The translations under genes and the position numbers were made by a program. 64,000 bases of DNA from NCBI GenBank assembly GCA_017645945.1, contig JAGCNL010000051.1, forward strand, positions 62,001 through 126,000. Reading direction: 5' to 3'. The stretch's first letter is position 1, and each line of letters opens with the position of its first letter. Of this stretch, positions 19,190-27,181 are shown piece after piece. The notes below the pieces were generated by a model, which saw nothing but the letters and a program-made list of their open reading frames with translations, ran no database searches and had not been told where the DNA came from. The DNA comes from Salinivirgaceae bacterium. Its GTDB lineage: Bacteria > Bacteroidota > Bacteroidia > Bacteroidales > SZUA-534.

Positions 19190-20497
19190 TTAATCTTTTA
19201 TCTCAATTTCAACGTCAATGTTCTGACTGCCAACTTGTTTGTGCATTACTTGTGTTTGCGTGACAATCCTTCCCTTCAAATCCAAATCTAATTGTAATTC
19301 TGAAAAGTTCGAATCTTTTTCCTTGTGGATGGGAATAATTGCCGTCGACGGATGAACCCAATTGCAAACATTCGTAAGTGCTTGGCACGATGCGTGACCA
19401 GAAGTGTGGATTTGCACCATTTTCCAATCGTGCTTATGCACAAAATCGTAGGTCGATTGGCGGAAAGCGGCGTGACTCTTATCAATATATCCGCCAAATT
19501 GCGAGTAAATGAACACCGTCTGCTGCAAATCAATTTGCGGTACGATTTTCTCCATCAGATTCTCAAATGTTTGTGAATTGCGCACCAACATTATAAAGCC
19601 GTCCTGCAACATTTGTGGCAGCAACTTATCGTAATCTTTTGAAATGTTTTTGAAATACAGAGACTTGTAAATGCCATCCAAATTATCTTTGATATTCAGA
19701 ATCTGCGCACCTTGGTATGAATCGACAACGAAAAGGCGTTTATGGTCGGTGCGTTGGGTGGCCTTGAACATCGTAACAATGCGGTCGGCATCGGTAGACG
19801 AGCAGAGGACGAAGGCGTATTTGTGGTTTTTCATAACATCCATTGCCTGCTCCTGCAAATCCCATTCCGACAGCACTTTTTCGCCACCGCGCGCCAGCAT
19901 TGTGCCTTCGGTAATAAGCACGTCAATGTGTTTAGGCGCGATATTGGCTTTGAGATTTTTCATCAGTCCGCCACCCATATAGCCGTGGTCGCGGAAATCG
20001 CCCGTATGAAGGGCTGTAACTCCGTCGCACTCAATCAGAAACATATGCGCATCAACGGCCGAATGACTTACGAAATAGGGCGTTATGCTAATGTCGCCAA
20101 TTTGTTCGGTGTGCGCGGGCCGATACACCTTGAAATGCTCCAGCGCCGCAAGACTGTCTGCCGCCTGGTCTTTCAAACCATCGGCGTGTTGCATATGCGT
20201 TTTGAGCGTTTGCATCATTTTGAGCGACAAGCCGCCAATATGCTGTGCAACGCCAGCCTTGTAAATCTCATACTCAAAGCCGATATGGTCGCCGTGATAG
20301 TGCGTGTAATAGACATCGGAAACGCCCCGAAGCACTTCACGCAGCAAATTGGGGTTCTCAAATTTGTCGTCAGATTTTTTGTCGCCTTCGGGCAGATTGT
20401 GGCCAAAATCGATAAAAATTCTGTCGCCTTTGGCCGACTCAATTTCGGTAATGCATCCGCCAATCTGATTGGCTCCGCGGTGAATTGTAATTTTCAT
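19190..20497 (-). CDS. MBL-fold beta-CASP ribonuclease-like hydrolase (RNase J/CPSF-related)
   Basis: 435 residues. The metallo-beta-lactamase signature HYHGDHIG and the later HTGDFRDHG are intact. Downstream segments fit the beta-CASP insert and motifs: FVLCSSTDADRIV, HTSGHASCQALTN and AIIPIHKEK. RNA-processing enzymes of this group (RNase J, CPSF-73) cleave RNA, some in both endo and 5' exo modes. It lacks the extra C-terminal domain of RNase J, so it is a shorter relative and not clearly the housekeeping enzyme. It sits between unrecognised small genes upstream and a metallophosphoesterase downstream in one tight operon. Confidence 0.85.
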   Translation of the reverse strand: MKITIHRGANQIGGCITEIESAKGDRIFIDFGHNLPEGDKKSDDKFENPNLLREVLRGVSDVYYTHYHGDHIGFEYEIYKAGVAQHIGGLSLKMMQTLKTHMQHADGLKDQAADSLAALEHFKVYRPAHTEQIGDISITPYFVSHSAVDAHMFLIECDGVTALHTGDFRDHGYMGGGLMKNLKANIAPKHIDVLITEGTMLARGGEKVLSEWDLQEQAMDVMKNHKYAFVLCSSTDADRIVTMFKATQRTDHKRLFVVDSYQGAQILNIKDNLDGIYKSLYFKNISKDYDKLLPQMLQDGFIMLVRNSQTFENLMEKIVPQIDLQQTVFIYSQFGGYIDKSHAAFRQSTYDFVHKHDWKMVQIHTSGHASCQALTNVCNWVHPSTAIIPIHKEKDSNFSELQLDLDLKGRIVTQTQVMHKQVGSQNIDVEIEIKD

Positions 20498-20510
20498 TCT
20501 GCTTCTGTTT

Positions 20511-20783
20511 TTATTGTTCGTTATTCGTTTTGGTGATTTTTAATTCGTGGCGCGGCTCCTTATGATTGCCAAATCCGAGAGCCTTCAGTTGGTGTCTGTA
20601 GCACCAAAACGAGTCCTTCGATTGGCGATAAACGGCAAGTTTCTTACCCTGCCGTTTAGCCTTAATCAGCAATAATGCCACGTATTTATATGGCACAAAT
20701 ACAGCATTATACTCGTAAATCCATTCGCCGTTCGGGGTGTGAACCAATCCCCAATCCTTCTTTTCTTGCGCTGTTTCCATCAT
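20511..20783 (-). CDS. Hypothetical protein, 90 residues
   Basis: I do not recognise it. It is basic and soluble, rich in aromatic residues (WGLVHTPNGEWIYEYNAVFV near the start, SFWCYRHQLKALGFG in the middle), with no membrane helix or signal peptide. Its ATG overlaps the TGA of the upstream small gene (ATGA), so it is translationally coupled, and it ends 13 bases before the beta-CASP nuclease gene. The tight packing supports a real gene; the function is unknown. Confidence 0.65.
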   Translation of the reverse strand: MMETAQEKKDWGLVHTPNGEWIYEYNAVFVPYKYVALLLIKAKRQGKKLAVYRQSKDSFWCYRHQLKALGFGNHKEPRHELKITKTNNEQ

Positions 20784-20980
20784 AATTGTTTTTTCGGTGA
20801 TACATTGTTGTTAACTGACTTATTCGCTAATACTTCCGACATCTGTTTCTCCCAATCTTTTAGCGACATTGACAGAACTTGCCGCCTGTTCTCCCGTACT
20901 TTTGATTGGTCTGTCGACAGCATTATTCTCCAATAGGATTGGCCTATCGTCAATTTGACTAGGTTTGTGATATTCTTCAT
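20780..20980 (-). CDS. Hypothetical small basic protein, 66 residues
   Basis: Not recognised. The frame opens at a GTG at 20989, but the ATG at 20980 (MKNITNLVKLTIGQSYWRIM) is the better start. The protein is short, basic and helical, with SKVRENRRQVLSMSLKDWEK in the middle. Its stop overlaps the next start by four bases. It lies 20 bases after the 172-residue gene. The coupling argues for a real gene in this operon. Confidence 0.55.
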   Translation of the reverse strand: MKNITNLVKLTIGQSYWRIMLSTDQSKVRENRRQVLSMSLKDWEKQMSEVLANKSVNNNVSPKKQL

Positions 20981-21000
20981 ATTCAACACATTAAACCGAT

Positions 21001-21519
21001 TTATACGTATTCTTTTTGTGGCACATCGCTCGTCACTGGCTCCAAGTCGTCGTCGCCGTCAATTGTGGGTGTTGACAAGCGGACTTCGCCATCAGACATC
21101 TCATTGTCGACCAACAATGTCAGTGGATAGATTCCGCTGTCGTCGTCAATTATTGGATTGTGAAACTCGTCGAAATCAGTCATATACGCCGAGTCGATTC
21201 CATACACAAGCACGTTTTCGCTGTACTCGTCAATGCTTTTATTGATAAATGGGTCGCTCTCGGGGTCGAAATTGTGACCGCTGTGCAAATCCATTCCGTA
21301 AATCATAAACGGCTCCGCATTGTTCGACTTGGCCAACAACCTCATTGTCTGCGAATTGGCATACAGATTCAACGCATACTCCGTTGTATGCGCACGATGA
21401 AAAGCATACTCAAATTCCATTACCACACGGCGAAACGATATCCCGTCGGTCAATCTGCGACCATCCTCGCCAAAATCGGCTGGGTTGAAATGATACCGCT
21501 CACTTAATTCTCTTTCCAT
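21001..21519 (-). CDS. Hypothetical acidic protein, 172 residues, first gene of the nuclease operon
   Basis: Not recognised. It begins MERELSERYHFNPADFGEDG, has no membrane segment and becomes strongly acidic towards the end (DDDSGIYPLTLLVDNEMSDG, later DGDDDLEPVTSD). It opens a run of five minus-strand genes that ends with a beta-CASP nuclease and a phosphoesterase. Its start is marked by AAGGAGG four bases before the ATG, which is rare in this window, and by a sigma70-like promoter with an inverted repeat. An acidic first protein with small basic partners could be a regulator or an inhibitor, but this is speculation. Confidence 0.7.
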   Translation of the reverse strand: MERELSERYHFNPADFGEDGRRLTDGISFRRVVMEFEYAFHRAHTTEYALNLYANSQTMRLLAKSNNAEPFMIYGMDLHSGHNFDPESDPFINKSIDEYSENVLVYGIDSAYMTDFDEFHNPIIDDDSGIYPLTLLVDNEMSDGEVRLSTPTIDGDDDLEPVTSDVPQKEYV

Positions 21520-21523
21520 AGTT

Positions 21524-21530
21524 CCTCCTT
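21524..21530 (-). promoter_or_regulatory. Strong Shine-Dalgarno sequence of the 172-residue gene
   Basis: AAGGAGG on the minus strand, four bases before the ATG. Most other starts in the window have no such site, as expected for Bacteroidota, so this one stands out. Confidence 0.75.
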
Positions 21531-21533
21531 TTT

Positions 21534-21571
21534 AAAACGTTTCTATATACATATACGTTTTATGTATGCAA
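21534..21571 (-). promoter_or_regulatory. Sigma70-like promoter with overlapping inverted repeat
   Basis: On the minus strand TTGCAT (21571-21566) is followed after 16 bases by TATATA (21549-21544), close to -35/-10 hexamers of proteobacterial type. Around it AAAACGT (21534-21540) and ACGTTTT (21555-21561) form a perfect 7-bp inverted repeat with a 14-base spacer, a candidate operator. No TAnnTTTG box is seen here. Confidence 0.45.
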
Positions 21572-21599
21572 GAACTCCGCATAGGCGGAAATTTTTTGA

Positions 21600-21632
21600 C
21601 AAAAAAAAAGCACGAACGGCGGGGTTCGTGCT
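21600..21632 (-). terminator. Strong terminator after the UDG-like gene
   Basis: AGCACGAAC at 21609-21617 and GTTCGTGCT at 21624-21632 form a perfect 9-bp stem with a 6-base loop; on the minus strand the stem is followed by a run of T at 21608-21600. It separates the UDG-like gene from the five-gene operon downstream. Confidence 0.88.
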
Positions 21633-21660
21633 TGGTAAAGAATTGGTTTAATGCGTATTA

Positions 21661-22449
21661 CTATTTACTTATTTTTCCGAAAAGATTCTTCCCATTCTGA
21701 TGTGCGTCATACCATTTTTTAACATAGTGTCCCAATTTAGCTATGTTTCTTGGGTGTGTAAGAGGAAGAACTTCTATGGTACGATTGTCAATGTCAACCT
21801 CTACTCTATTCCCATACTTATATTTATCATCGTAGTCTTGCAATTTTTTAAAATCAACATTGGTAACCTTTCTTAAAAACTGATTAATGGGTTCATCGCC
21901 AAGCAAAACCAATAGCTCTGCTTGTGATTCTTTCAATTCTTCCAATATCTCTTCGCATCGTTTTTCGTCGCAAAACTTTTTTGGACGCTTTAGTTCTTCT
22001 ATAGGAACAGGGGGTAACCCATATTGCTTTACCAAAGGATTGTACTTATCCTCTATTACTTTTACTTGACCTGGGTTAAGCCTTGATTCTGGCAATAAGT
22101 CACATAGCCAAGCTTCTTCTCTTGTATAACCCAAAGGTTTGAGAATATGTTCATCCAAAGCTTTCGCAGAAGGCCCGTTCAAATTGTCTGCAGCTGGTTC
22201 AAGTGTGCCAGCTCCTTCGGGGATATTTATTTTGCTGATAATTTTTCTTGCGTCTTCTTCGTTTCCATCCCAAAATATTCTTGGTTCACTGGCTACTGCA
22301 AGAGATGGGCATATTACTTTGCCGTCTTTATTTTTCCAACGAGCGTGTACAGCGCTCGCATATACTCCAAGTACAAATACTTTTTTGGGGGTTCTGTCCT
22401 GCTGCACTACAGGACGAACTTCCTGACCAAAAGGAAAATGATAAGCCAT
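21661..22449 (-). CDS. Uracil-DNA glycosylase superfamily-like protein
   Basis: 262 residues, soluble. KVFVLGVYASAVHARW near the N-terminus resembles motif 1 of uracil-DNA-glycosylase-fold proteins, and EVLPLTHPRNIAKLG near the C-terminus resembles the His-containing motif 2; LLVLLGDEPINQFL fits the central strand. NLNGPSAKALDEHILKPLG and the WLCDLLPESRLN segment recall a poorly characterised UDG-like family. Whether it removes uracil, recognises a modified base or lacks activity cannot be told. It lies downstream of a nuclease-like gene, with a tandem repeat in the gap between them, and is closed by a terminator. Base use is intermediate between the AT-rich nuclease gene and the host genes. 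Confidence 0.55.
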   Translation of the reverse strand: MAYHFPFGQEVRPVVQQDRTPKKVFVLGVYASAVHARWKNKDGKVICPSLAVASEPRIFWDGNEEDARKIISKINIPEGAGTLEPAADNLNGPSAKALDEHILKPLGYTREEAWLCDLLPESRLNPGQVKVIEDKYNPLVKQYGLPPVPIEELKRPKKFCDEKRCEEILEELKESQAELLVLLGDEPINQFLRKVTNVDFKKLQDYDDKYKYGNRVEVDIDNRTIEVLPLTHPRNIAKLGHYVKKWYDAHQNGKNLFGKISK

Positions 22450-22549
22450 AGTCGTCGTAATAATTTAATAGTTAATACTCTGCACTAAAGGTAATTATTA
22501 TTCATACAGATTCATATCCTTATGCGAACTTGCAAGTCGAATTTTATGT

Positions 22550-22619
22550 GAATCACATTATGCGTTTTGCATTATGCGAATCACATAATTTGATTTGCAT
22601 AATTTGAATCACATAATTA
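22550..22619. repeat. 28-bp tandem repeat (two full copies and one partial)
   Basis: GAATCACAT begins at 22550, 22578 and 22606, exactly 28 bases apart. Copies 1 and 2 share about 21 of 28 bases; both contain TTTGCAT or TTTTGCAT in the second half. Copy 3 runs up to the stop codon of the nuclease gene. At copy 1 the flank makes a near-perfect palindrome ATGTGAATCACAT (22546-22558). The array lies about 100 bases upstream of the UDG-like start and may be a regulator-binding array. Confidence 0.75.
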
Positions 22620-23471
22620 TTATTTCACAATAGCATCATACCGTTTTTGTAAAAGAGTCTTCACTCCTGGGCTACTTGAAAATACAGATTTCCAAGACAT
22701 TTTTTGAAATCTTTTCGGATCTTTTAATGAATTCTCAAATACTTCCAGCTGCTTATCATTTAACGTGGATTCAGGTGCTAAATTTATTAGCCTCATTGAC
22801 TTTCCTTTAGCAAAAAGATTTCCAATTGTCCAATTTCGTACTAATTCATAGCATTTTGAGTTCTTTGCCTTTGCCCAATCAGCATAGTAATCTTTTACAA
22901 AATACTTGTCGTCTTTTATTTCTTTTTTATCATTTGAGGATTTTAACTTAACCTCGATAAAAATAATTTCCGATTTTGATATTACTATTATATCTGGTTC
23001 TGAATAAGAATTTTTCCGTTCTCCTAATTGTTTGCAAATATCTATTAATGATTTTTGATATTCTTGTTGTTTGGTTATTTGTGGTACTCCCCACATTAGG
23101 ATTTCTTCTATTCCATCTTCTAACCCTAAAATATTCTTTAATCCTTCTATTTCGCTGTGTATAAAATACTTTGTGAATATCCAACTAAAAGCATCTTCTG
23201 AAGTGGAATAGCCAAATTTTATCTTCTTGCTAGGTCTATTTCTTACATTATTCGCATTTTTAAGCGTTTCATCCAACCCTTCTAAAAATACTTCAGGGAC
23301 GTTCTTTTGGTAATCTTTATAAATATAAGTTGAGTTGTTTTTTGCATTCGAGGCTCCTATTTCACAGTTTAAACACTTTCTGATACAATCCTCATATGTT
23401 TTAGCTGTCTTTTTTACCAATTTGTATTCTTTCATTCTTTTCCCACACAATGGGCATTTTATATCTTCCAT
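22620..23471 (-). CDS. Zinc-ribbon PD-(D/E)XK nuclease-like protein
   Basis: 283 residues, encoded by clearly AT-rich DNA compared with its neighbours. The N-terminus is a zinc ribbon with CPLC (Cys6, Cys9) and CLNC (Cys33, Cys36). The middle has the PD-(D/E)XK pattern: SEPDIIV with Asp160, then IIFIEVKLK with Glu173 and Lys175; a helix before it holds SEDAFSWIF with Glu92 as a possible extra ligand. This fold is shared by restriction and repair nucleases. The target is unknown. It follows the WYL regulator gene by 33 bases and precedes the UDG-like gene. The base composition suggests horizontal gain. Confidence 0.7.
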   Translation of the reverse strand: MEDIKCPLCGKRMKEYKLVKKTAKTYEDCIRKCLNCEIGASNAKNNSTYIYKDYQKNVPEVFLEGLDETLKNANNVRNRPSKKIKFGYSTSEDAFSWIFTKYFIHSEIEGLKNILGLEDGIEEILMWGVPQITKQQEYQKSLIDICKQLGERKNSYSEPDIIVISKSEIIFIEVKLKSSNDKKEIKDDKYFVKDYYADWAKAKNSKCYELVRNWTIGNLFAKGKSMRLINLAPESTLNDKQLEVFENSLKDPKRFQKMSWKSVFSSSPGVKTLLQKRYDAIVK

Positions 23472-23504
23472 AGGTTATTTTATTAATTTGACAAATATCG
23501 TTTA

Positions 23505-24404
23505 CTACTTATACAACATTAACGCTTTTTGTAGTTCTTTTTTCATTCGAGTGCGCAAACTTTCGGGTTCGAGAACTTCGATTTGTTTGCCGCGTTTGAG
23601 CAGTTCCTGAATGAAATCGGGGGTTATTCGAAGGGTGTATTTGAAATCGACGTAGGTGTCGGTTTGGGCAACTTCGGTTTGCGATTGGTGCAGCGGCAAG
23701 GCGCGCAAATAGCACCAAAGTTTGTCGTACGTCCGCAGACGAACATCCTCTAACGGCAGGCTATCATCGACATAAATGCCCGAATAAAACTGGTAAAAGG
23801 CCACGGGCGAGAAATCGTCGGCAGGATAGACAAACGGCTCATCGATTACGGCGAGGCCCTGCATCCGATTGAGGGCGAAATGCAGCAAGGCCGCCCGCTG
23901 CTCGGAATATCCAAGCAAATACCAATGCTGGTGGAACAAACGAATGCAATAGGGGCTTACGATATGAACTGATTTATTTTCTTCCTGATACGATTGGTAT
24001 GTGATTTCAACCTTTCGGCTCCGTTTCATTGCATCGATAATGAACGACAAGTATTCAGGACTTTCGGGAATATCCTCATACACAATACGCTCTTTTATCT
24101 GCTCGCCAGCCTGCACAAGGTTCGATGCACAAAACGTGTTCAGCAGCCACTGACGGCTTGGGTTTCTCTTGAATTCATTGAAATTAGCAATGTAATAGAG
24201 ATAGCCATGGTGGGTGTCGCACGCCACCTCAACATCAAACATCTTTTCCAAATCCTTCTTATATTGGTGGAAGGTGCGTTTGGGCAGCTTGCAATTAAAA
24301 TCCAACTCCCAATTCGAACTGATATCCTCGAAAGAAATCTTTTTGGCCAATAGTAACGTGTTCATCAGCCACAGATAGCGGTTGTAATAACTTCCCTTCG
24401 ACAT
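23505..24404 (-). CDS. WYL domain-containing transcriptional regulator
   Basis: 299 residues. The N-terminal winged-helix-like region (about 1-85) contains KLPKRTFHQYKKDLEKMFDV. The WYL domain (about 115-205) has RSRKVEITYQSY and LFHQHWYLLGYSEQR, and a C-terminal extension (WCX-like) follows. WYL regulators bind ligands, probably nucleotides or nucleic acids, and often control defence genes (BrxR and CapW are examples). Its position just upstream of nuclease-like and UDG-like genes on the same strand suggests that it controls them. Confidence 0.9.
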   Translation of the reverse strand: MSKGSYYNRYLWLMNTLLLAKKISFEDISSNWELDFNCKLPKRTFHQYKKDLEKMFDVEVACDTHHGYLYYIANFNEFKRNPSRQWLLNTFCASNLVQAGEQIKERIVYEDIPESPEYLSFIIDAMKRSRKVEITYQSYQEENKSVHIVSPYCIRLFHQHWYLLGYSEQRAALLHFALNRMQGLAVIDEPFVYPADDFSPVAFYQFYSGIYVDDSLPLEDVRLRTYDKLWCYLRALPLHQSQTEVAQTDTYVDFKYTLRITPDFIQELLKRGKQIEVLEPESLRTRMKKELQKALMLYK

Positions 24405-24437
24405 ATTTTGCTGTTTTATTTGGATTTATGCGATGCC

Positions 24438-25544
24438 TCACCGCCGCCAAAGCACAAAATCGGGGCGAAGGATGAAGGTGAAGGCGTAGGTGTAGTCGAA
24501 CGCTGAATTTTTAATGTCGTAGTAGCCGACGGCCGTCAAAGCGGCTGTGAAATAATCGGTTACGTCTTTGGTAAGATTCAATTCACCTGTGAGCATACTG
24601 CGTTTTTGCTGGTCGGTGGTGCCGTCGTACGACTTGCACATAAACATCGGGTTGCCTTGCTGGGCGATGAAACTGTCGGCAAGCCAATAGCCAACCGAAA
24701 GACTGCTCTTTCCGTGCATCAGCCTGACATCAGACAACCAACCCCAGCCACTCTGGTAGAGACTTTCGGGCGTGGGCGAATTGTCCTTGTAACCAATCAC
24801 TTGCGATGATGCGCCAATGCCGCTAATAAAACCGTCGAAGTGATGAGCAAGACGTGCACCGCCCGAAACGTAGTAGAACAGCCGCATTGCTGTTGTGTCG
24901 GCATCTATCTGTCCGCCACGGTGGAAAATGGTGAACGATGCAGGGATTTCCAATTCAAGAGCATCGGAAGACAGGGACTTCCATCCAACCGACAGTCCGC
25001 CGTAAATCTGCTCTTTCTTGTTGTCACCGCGGAAGATAAAATCCTGCCAATCGACCCACACATCGGCAAACAAGCGGTTTGTGTTATATACAATCTGCAT
25101 TCCGTTCTCGTAATTGTTAACGAGTTGCCGCTCGCGGTGCATCACAGGTTCGGGTAAGCGATGAAACGATGCGCCATTGATGGTGCCCATCGTTACGGCA
25201 AGTTTATCGGTGTGCCAAGTTACGGAATAGACTGGCAGACAATCAGTAAACTTGTCGAGTCCTGAATATTTTGTGAACCGCACACCCGCTTTTGCCTTGA
25301 TGCTAGGTGTGAAGTGGTACTCAAGTGCTGGTTGCAAATTAAAACCGATGAGAGTGTAGCCCTTGTCGATTGGACCAAAAAACTCATTGTTCCACAAAAA
25401 GTTGTAGTTGTCAATCGTCAGATGCAATGCTGCCGAATCGGCCATCAGCAGGCGCTCAACATCGCTCTCGGCCGCAAAGTATTGCGCAGTGGTGATGACG
25501 GGCAACATTATGGCAATCAACAATATGTGAAGGAATCGACGCAT
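24438..25544 (-). CDS. Predicted outer-membrane beta-barrel protein
   Basis: 368 residues with a signal peptide (LHILLIAIMLPVITTAQ). The rest is made of alternating beta-strands with many aromatic residues, such as ALEYHFTPSIKAKAGVRF and ADVWVDWQDFIFRG, and ends in FTFILRPDFVLWRR, as expected of a barrel. No named family is certain. It lies 33 bases upstream of the WYL gene on the same strand, so it could share a transcript, although it looks like a host gene by base use. Confidence 0.7.
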   Translation of the reverse strand: MRRFLHILLIAIMLPVITTAQYFAAESDVERLLMADSAALHLTIDNYNFLWNNEFFGPIDKGYTLIGFNLQPALEYHFTPSIKAKAGVRFTKYSGLDKFTDCLPVYSVTWHTDKLAVTMGTINGASFHRLPEPVMHRERQLVNNYENGMQIVYNTNRLFADVWVDWQDFIFRGDNKKEQIYGGLSVGWKSLSSDALELEIPASFTIFHRGGQIDADTTAMRLFYYVSGGARLAHHFDGFISGIGASSQVIGYKDNSPTPESLYQSGWGWLSDVRLMHGKSSLSVGYWLADSFIAQQGNPMFMCKSYDGTTDQQKRSMLTGELNLTKDVTDYFTAALTAVGYYDIKNSAFDYTYAFTFILRPDFVLWRR

Positions 25545-25640
25545 TTGAGTTTTAAGTTCTTGATTTAAAGTTGAACGGGTTTAACAAGTTGAATTTGTGC
25601 ATTTATTTTCTGTTGTCCGTAGTCTATAGTCCGAAGTCTT

Positions 25641-26672
25641 TTAGAACAGCGTTCCCTGCTGCGCATCGATATTGAAACGTGTGCGCCCAAGATGGCTGTA
25701 AGCCTTTTCGGTGGCTTCGCGGCCACGCGGTGTGCGCTTGATGAAGCCTTCCTGAATGAGGAACGGCTCGTAAACTTCCTCGACAGTGCCACCATCCTCG
25801 CCCACGGCGGTAGCAATGGTGGTGATGCCCACCGGACCGCCTTTGAACTTGTCGATGATGGTTGTCAGAATGCGGTTGTCCATCTCGTCGAGACCGTACT
25901 GGTCGATGTTGAGAGCACGAAGCGAGAACTGTGCAATCTCAAGGTCGATGTGGCCAGAGCCTTTCACCTGCGCAAAGTCGCGCACACGGCGCAACAGAGC
26001 GTTGGCAATACGCGGCGTTCCTCGGCTGCGCGAAGAAATCTCGAAGGCAGCATCATCGTCGATGGGCACCTGAAGAATTGATGCTGAACGCTTAACGATT
26101 TTCTTCAGCGTCTCGGCGTCGTAATACTCAAAATGCAGATTGATGCCGAAGCGTGCACGCAACGGGCTTGTAAGCAGTCCGGCACGGGTGGTGGCGCCAA
26201 CCAGGGTGAACGGGTTGAGCGACAACTGCACCGAACGTGCGGCGGGACCTTTATCTATCAGAATATCTATTCGAAAATCTTCCATTGCCGAATAAAGATA
26301 CTCCTCGACAACAGGATTCAGACGGTGAATCTCATCGATGAAAAGCACATCGTTTGGCTCAAGGCTGGTTAGGATTCCCGCAAGGTCGCCTGGTTTGTCG
26401 AGCACGGGACCTGAGCTGATTTTGAAGCCCACACCCAACTCATTGGCCACAATGTTTGCCAAAGTTGTCTTGCCCAGTCCAGGAGGACCATTGAGCAGCA
26501 GATGGTCGAGCGGCTCACCGCGCATTTTGGCGGCCTGCACAAAAACTTTCAAGTTCTCAAGAATACGCGCCTGACCGTTGAAGTCGTCGAACGTGAGCGG
26601 CCGCAACTTGTTTTCGTACTCTTTGTCAGATATTATGGTGGCATTCTGCCGTATGTCAAAACTTTCGTCCAT
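25641..26672 (-). CDS. ruvB: Holliday junction branch-migration ATPase RuvB
   Basis: About 343 residues from the ATG at 26672 (MDESFDIRQ), the usual Bacteroidota start. The frame extends further to a GTG, but that would add 25 residues unlike RuvB. The Walker A motif [12 protein letters not shown], Walker B FIDEIHRL, sensor 1 [18 protein letters not shown] and the C-terminal winged helix with [12 protein letters not shown] are present. RuvB drives branch migration together with RuvA, which is not in the window. Confidence 0.97.
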   Translation of the reverse strand: MDESFDIRQNATIISDKEYENKLRPLTFDDFNGQARILENLKVFVQAAKMRGEPLDHLLLNGPPGLGKTTLANIVANELGVGFKISSGPVLDKPGDLAGILTSLEPNDVLFIDEIHRLNPVVEEYLYSAMEDFRIDILIDKGPAARSVQLSLNPFTLVGATTRAGLLTSPLRARFGINLHFEYYDAETLKKIVKRSASILQVPIDDDAAFEISSRSRGTPRIANALLRRVRDFAQVKGSGHIDLEIAQFSLRALNIDQYGLDEMDNRILTTIIDKFKGGPVGITTIATAVGEDGGTVEEVYEPFLIQEGFIKRTPRGREATEKAYSHLGRTRFNIDAQQGTLF

Positions 26673-26750
26673 AGGCGGCAAGATAGTGGAAAAGTTGCAA
26701 GTAGGAATCGCCGTGTGCGGATTTTTTGGATTTACCGTTTTCCCCACCCG

Positions 26751-27131
26751 TCAGTCTCTGCTCGGATTGTTTTTGAGAGTCTTGTTTTCGTCAGAGTTCA
26801 TGTTTTCCGTCTCGAATTTGGTGAGTTTCTCAATAACCTTGTTGTAAAGTTTCTCATACTCATCAGTGTGACGGCTATAATATTTCATTGTATTGTTGAA
26901 CTGCTTCGGGGTGACGTTGTGCTTTCGGAGAACATAGTCATACGCCCCTTGGATACGGTCACGGTTGCGATCGACACGGGAGCCTGTGTACGACAGATAG
27001 CCATCAGTAATGTGAATGTCGAAAAGCAAATCGACCAACTCATCCTTATTAATCTCCGGACGCGCACCATCCTCATTCGAACACGACATCAGCGCAAATG
27101 CCAGAACCACGAACAGCCAAAAATGTCTCAT
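26751..27131 (-). CDS. DUF4296 domain lipoprotein
   Basis: 126 residues. The signal peptide ends at a lipobox (LMSC, Cys17). The DUF4296 domain has EINKDELVDLLFDIHITDGY and the typical helical HNVTPKQFNNTMKYYSRHTD. This family is found in Bacteroidota and its function is unknown. It is located just upstream of ruvB on the same strand; the real ruvB start leaves a gap of 78 bases. Confidence 0.85.
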   Translation of the reverse strand: MRHFWLFVVLAFALMSCSNEDGARPEINKDELVDLLFDIHITDGYLSYTGSRVDRNRDRIQGAYDYVLRKHNVTPKQFNNTMKYYSRHTDEYEKLYNKVIEKLTKFETENMNSDENKTLKNNPSRD

Positions 27132-27144
27132 TATGAAGCAAATT

Positions 27145-27175
27145 AAAAAAGGCCACCGTGTTTGCGGCGGCCTTT
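27145..27175 (-). terminator. Terminator of the giant protein-PorP operon
   Basis: On the minus strand GGCCGCCG and CGGTGGCC pair (one G-U) around a CAAACA loop, followed by TTTTTT at 27150-27145. It lies just after the PorP stop codon. Confidence 0.85.
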
Positions 27176-27181
27176 CGATGT

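Noticed and set aside
22550..22619. Possible CRISPR array
   Set aside because: The copies are directly adjacent with no spacers, only two and a half copies exist, and no cas gene is near.
26673..26747. GTG-started extension of ruvB
   Set aside because: It would add 25 residues with no similarity to Ruv[10 protein letters not shown] at 26672 is the normal start.
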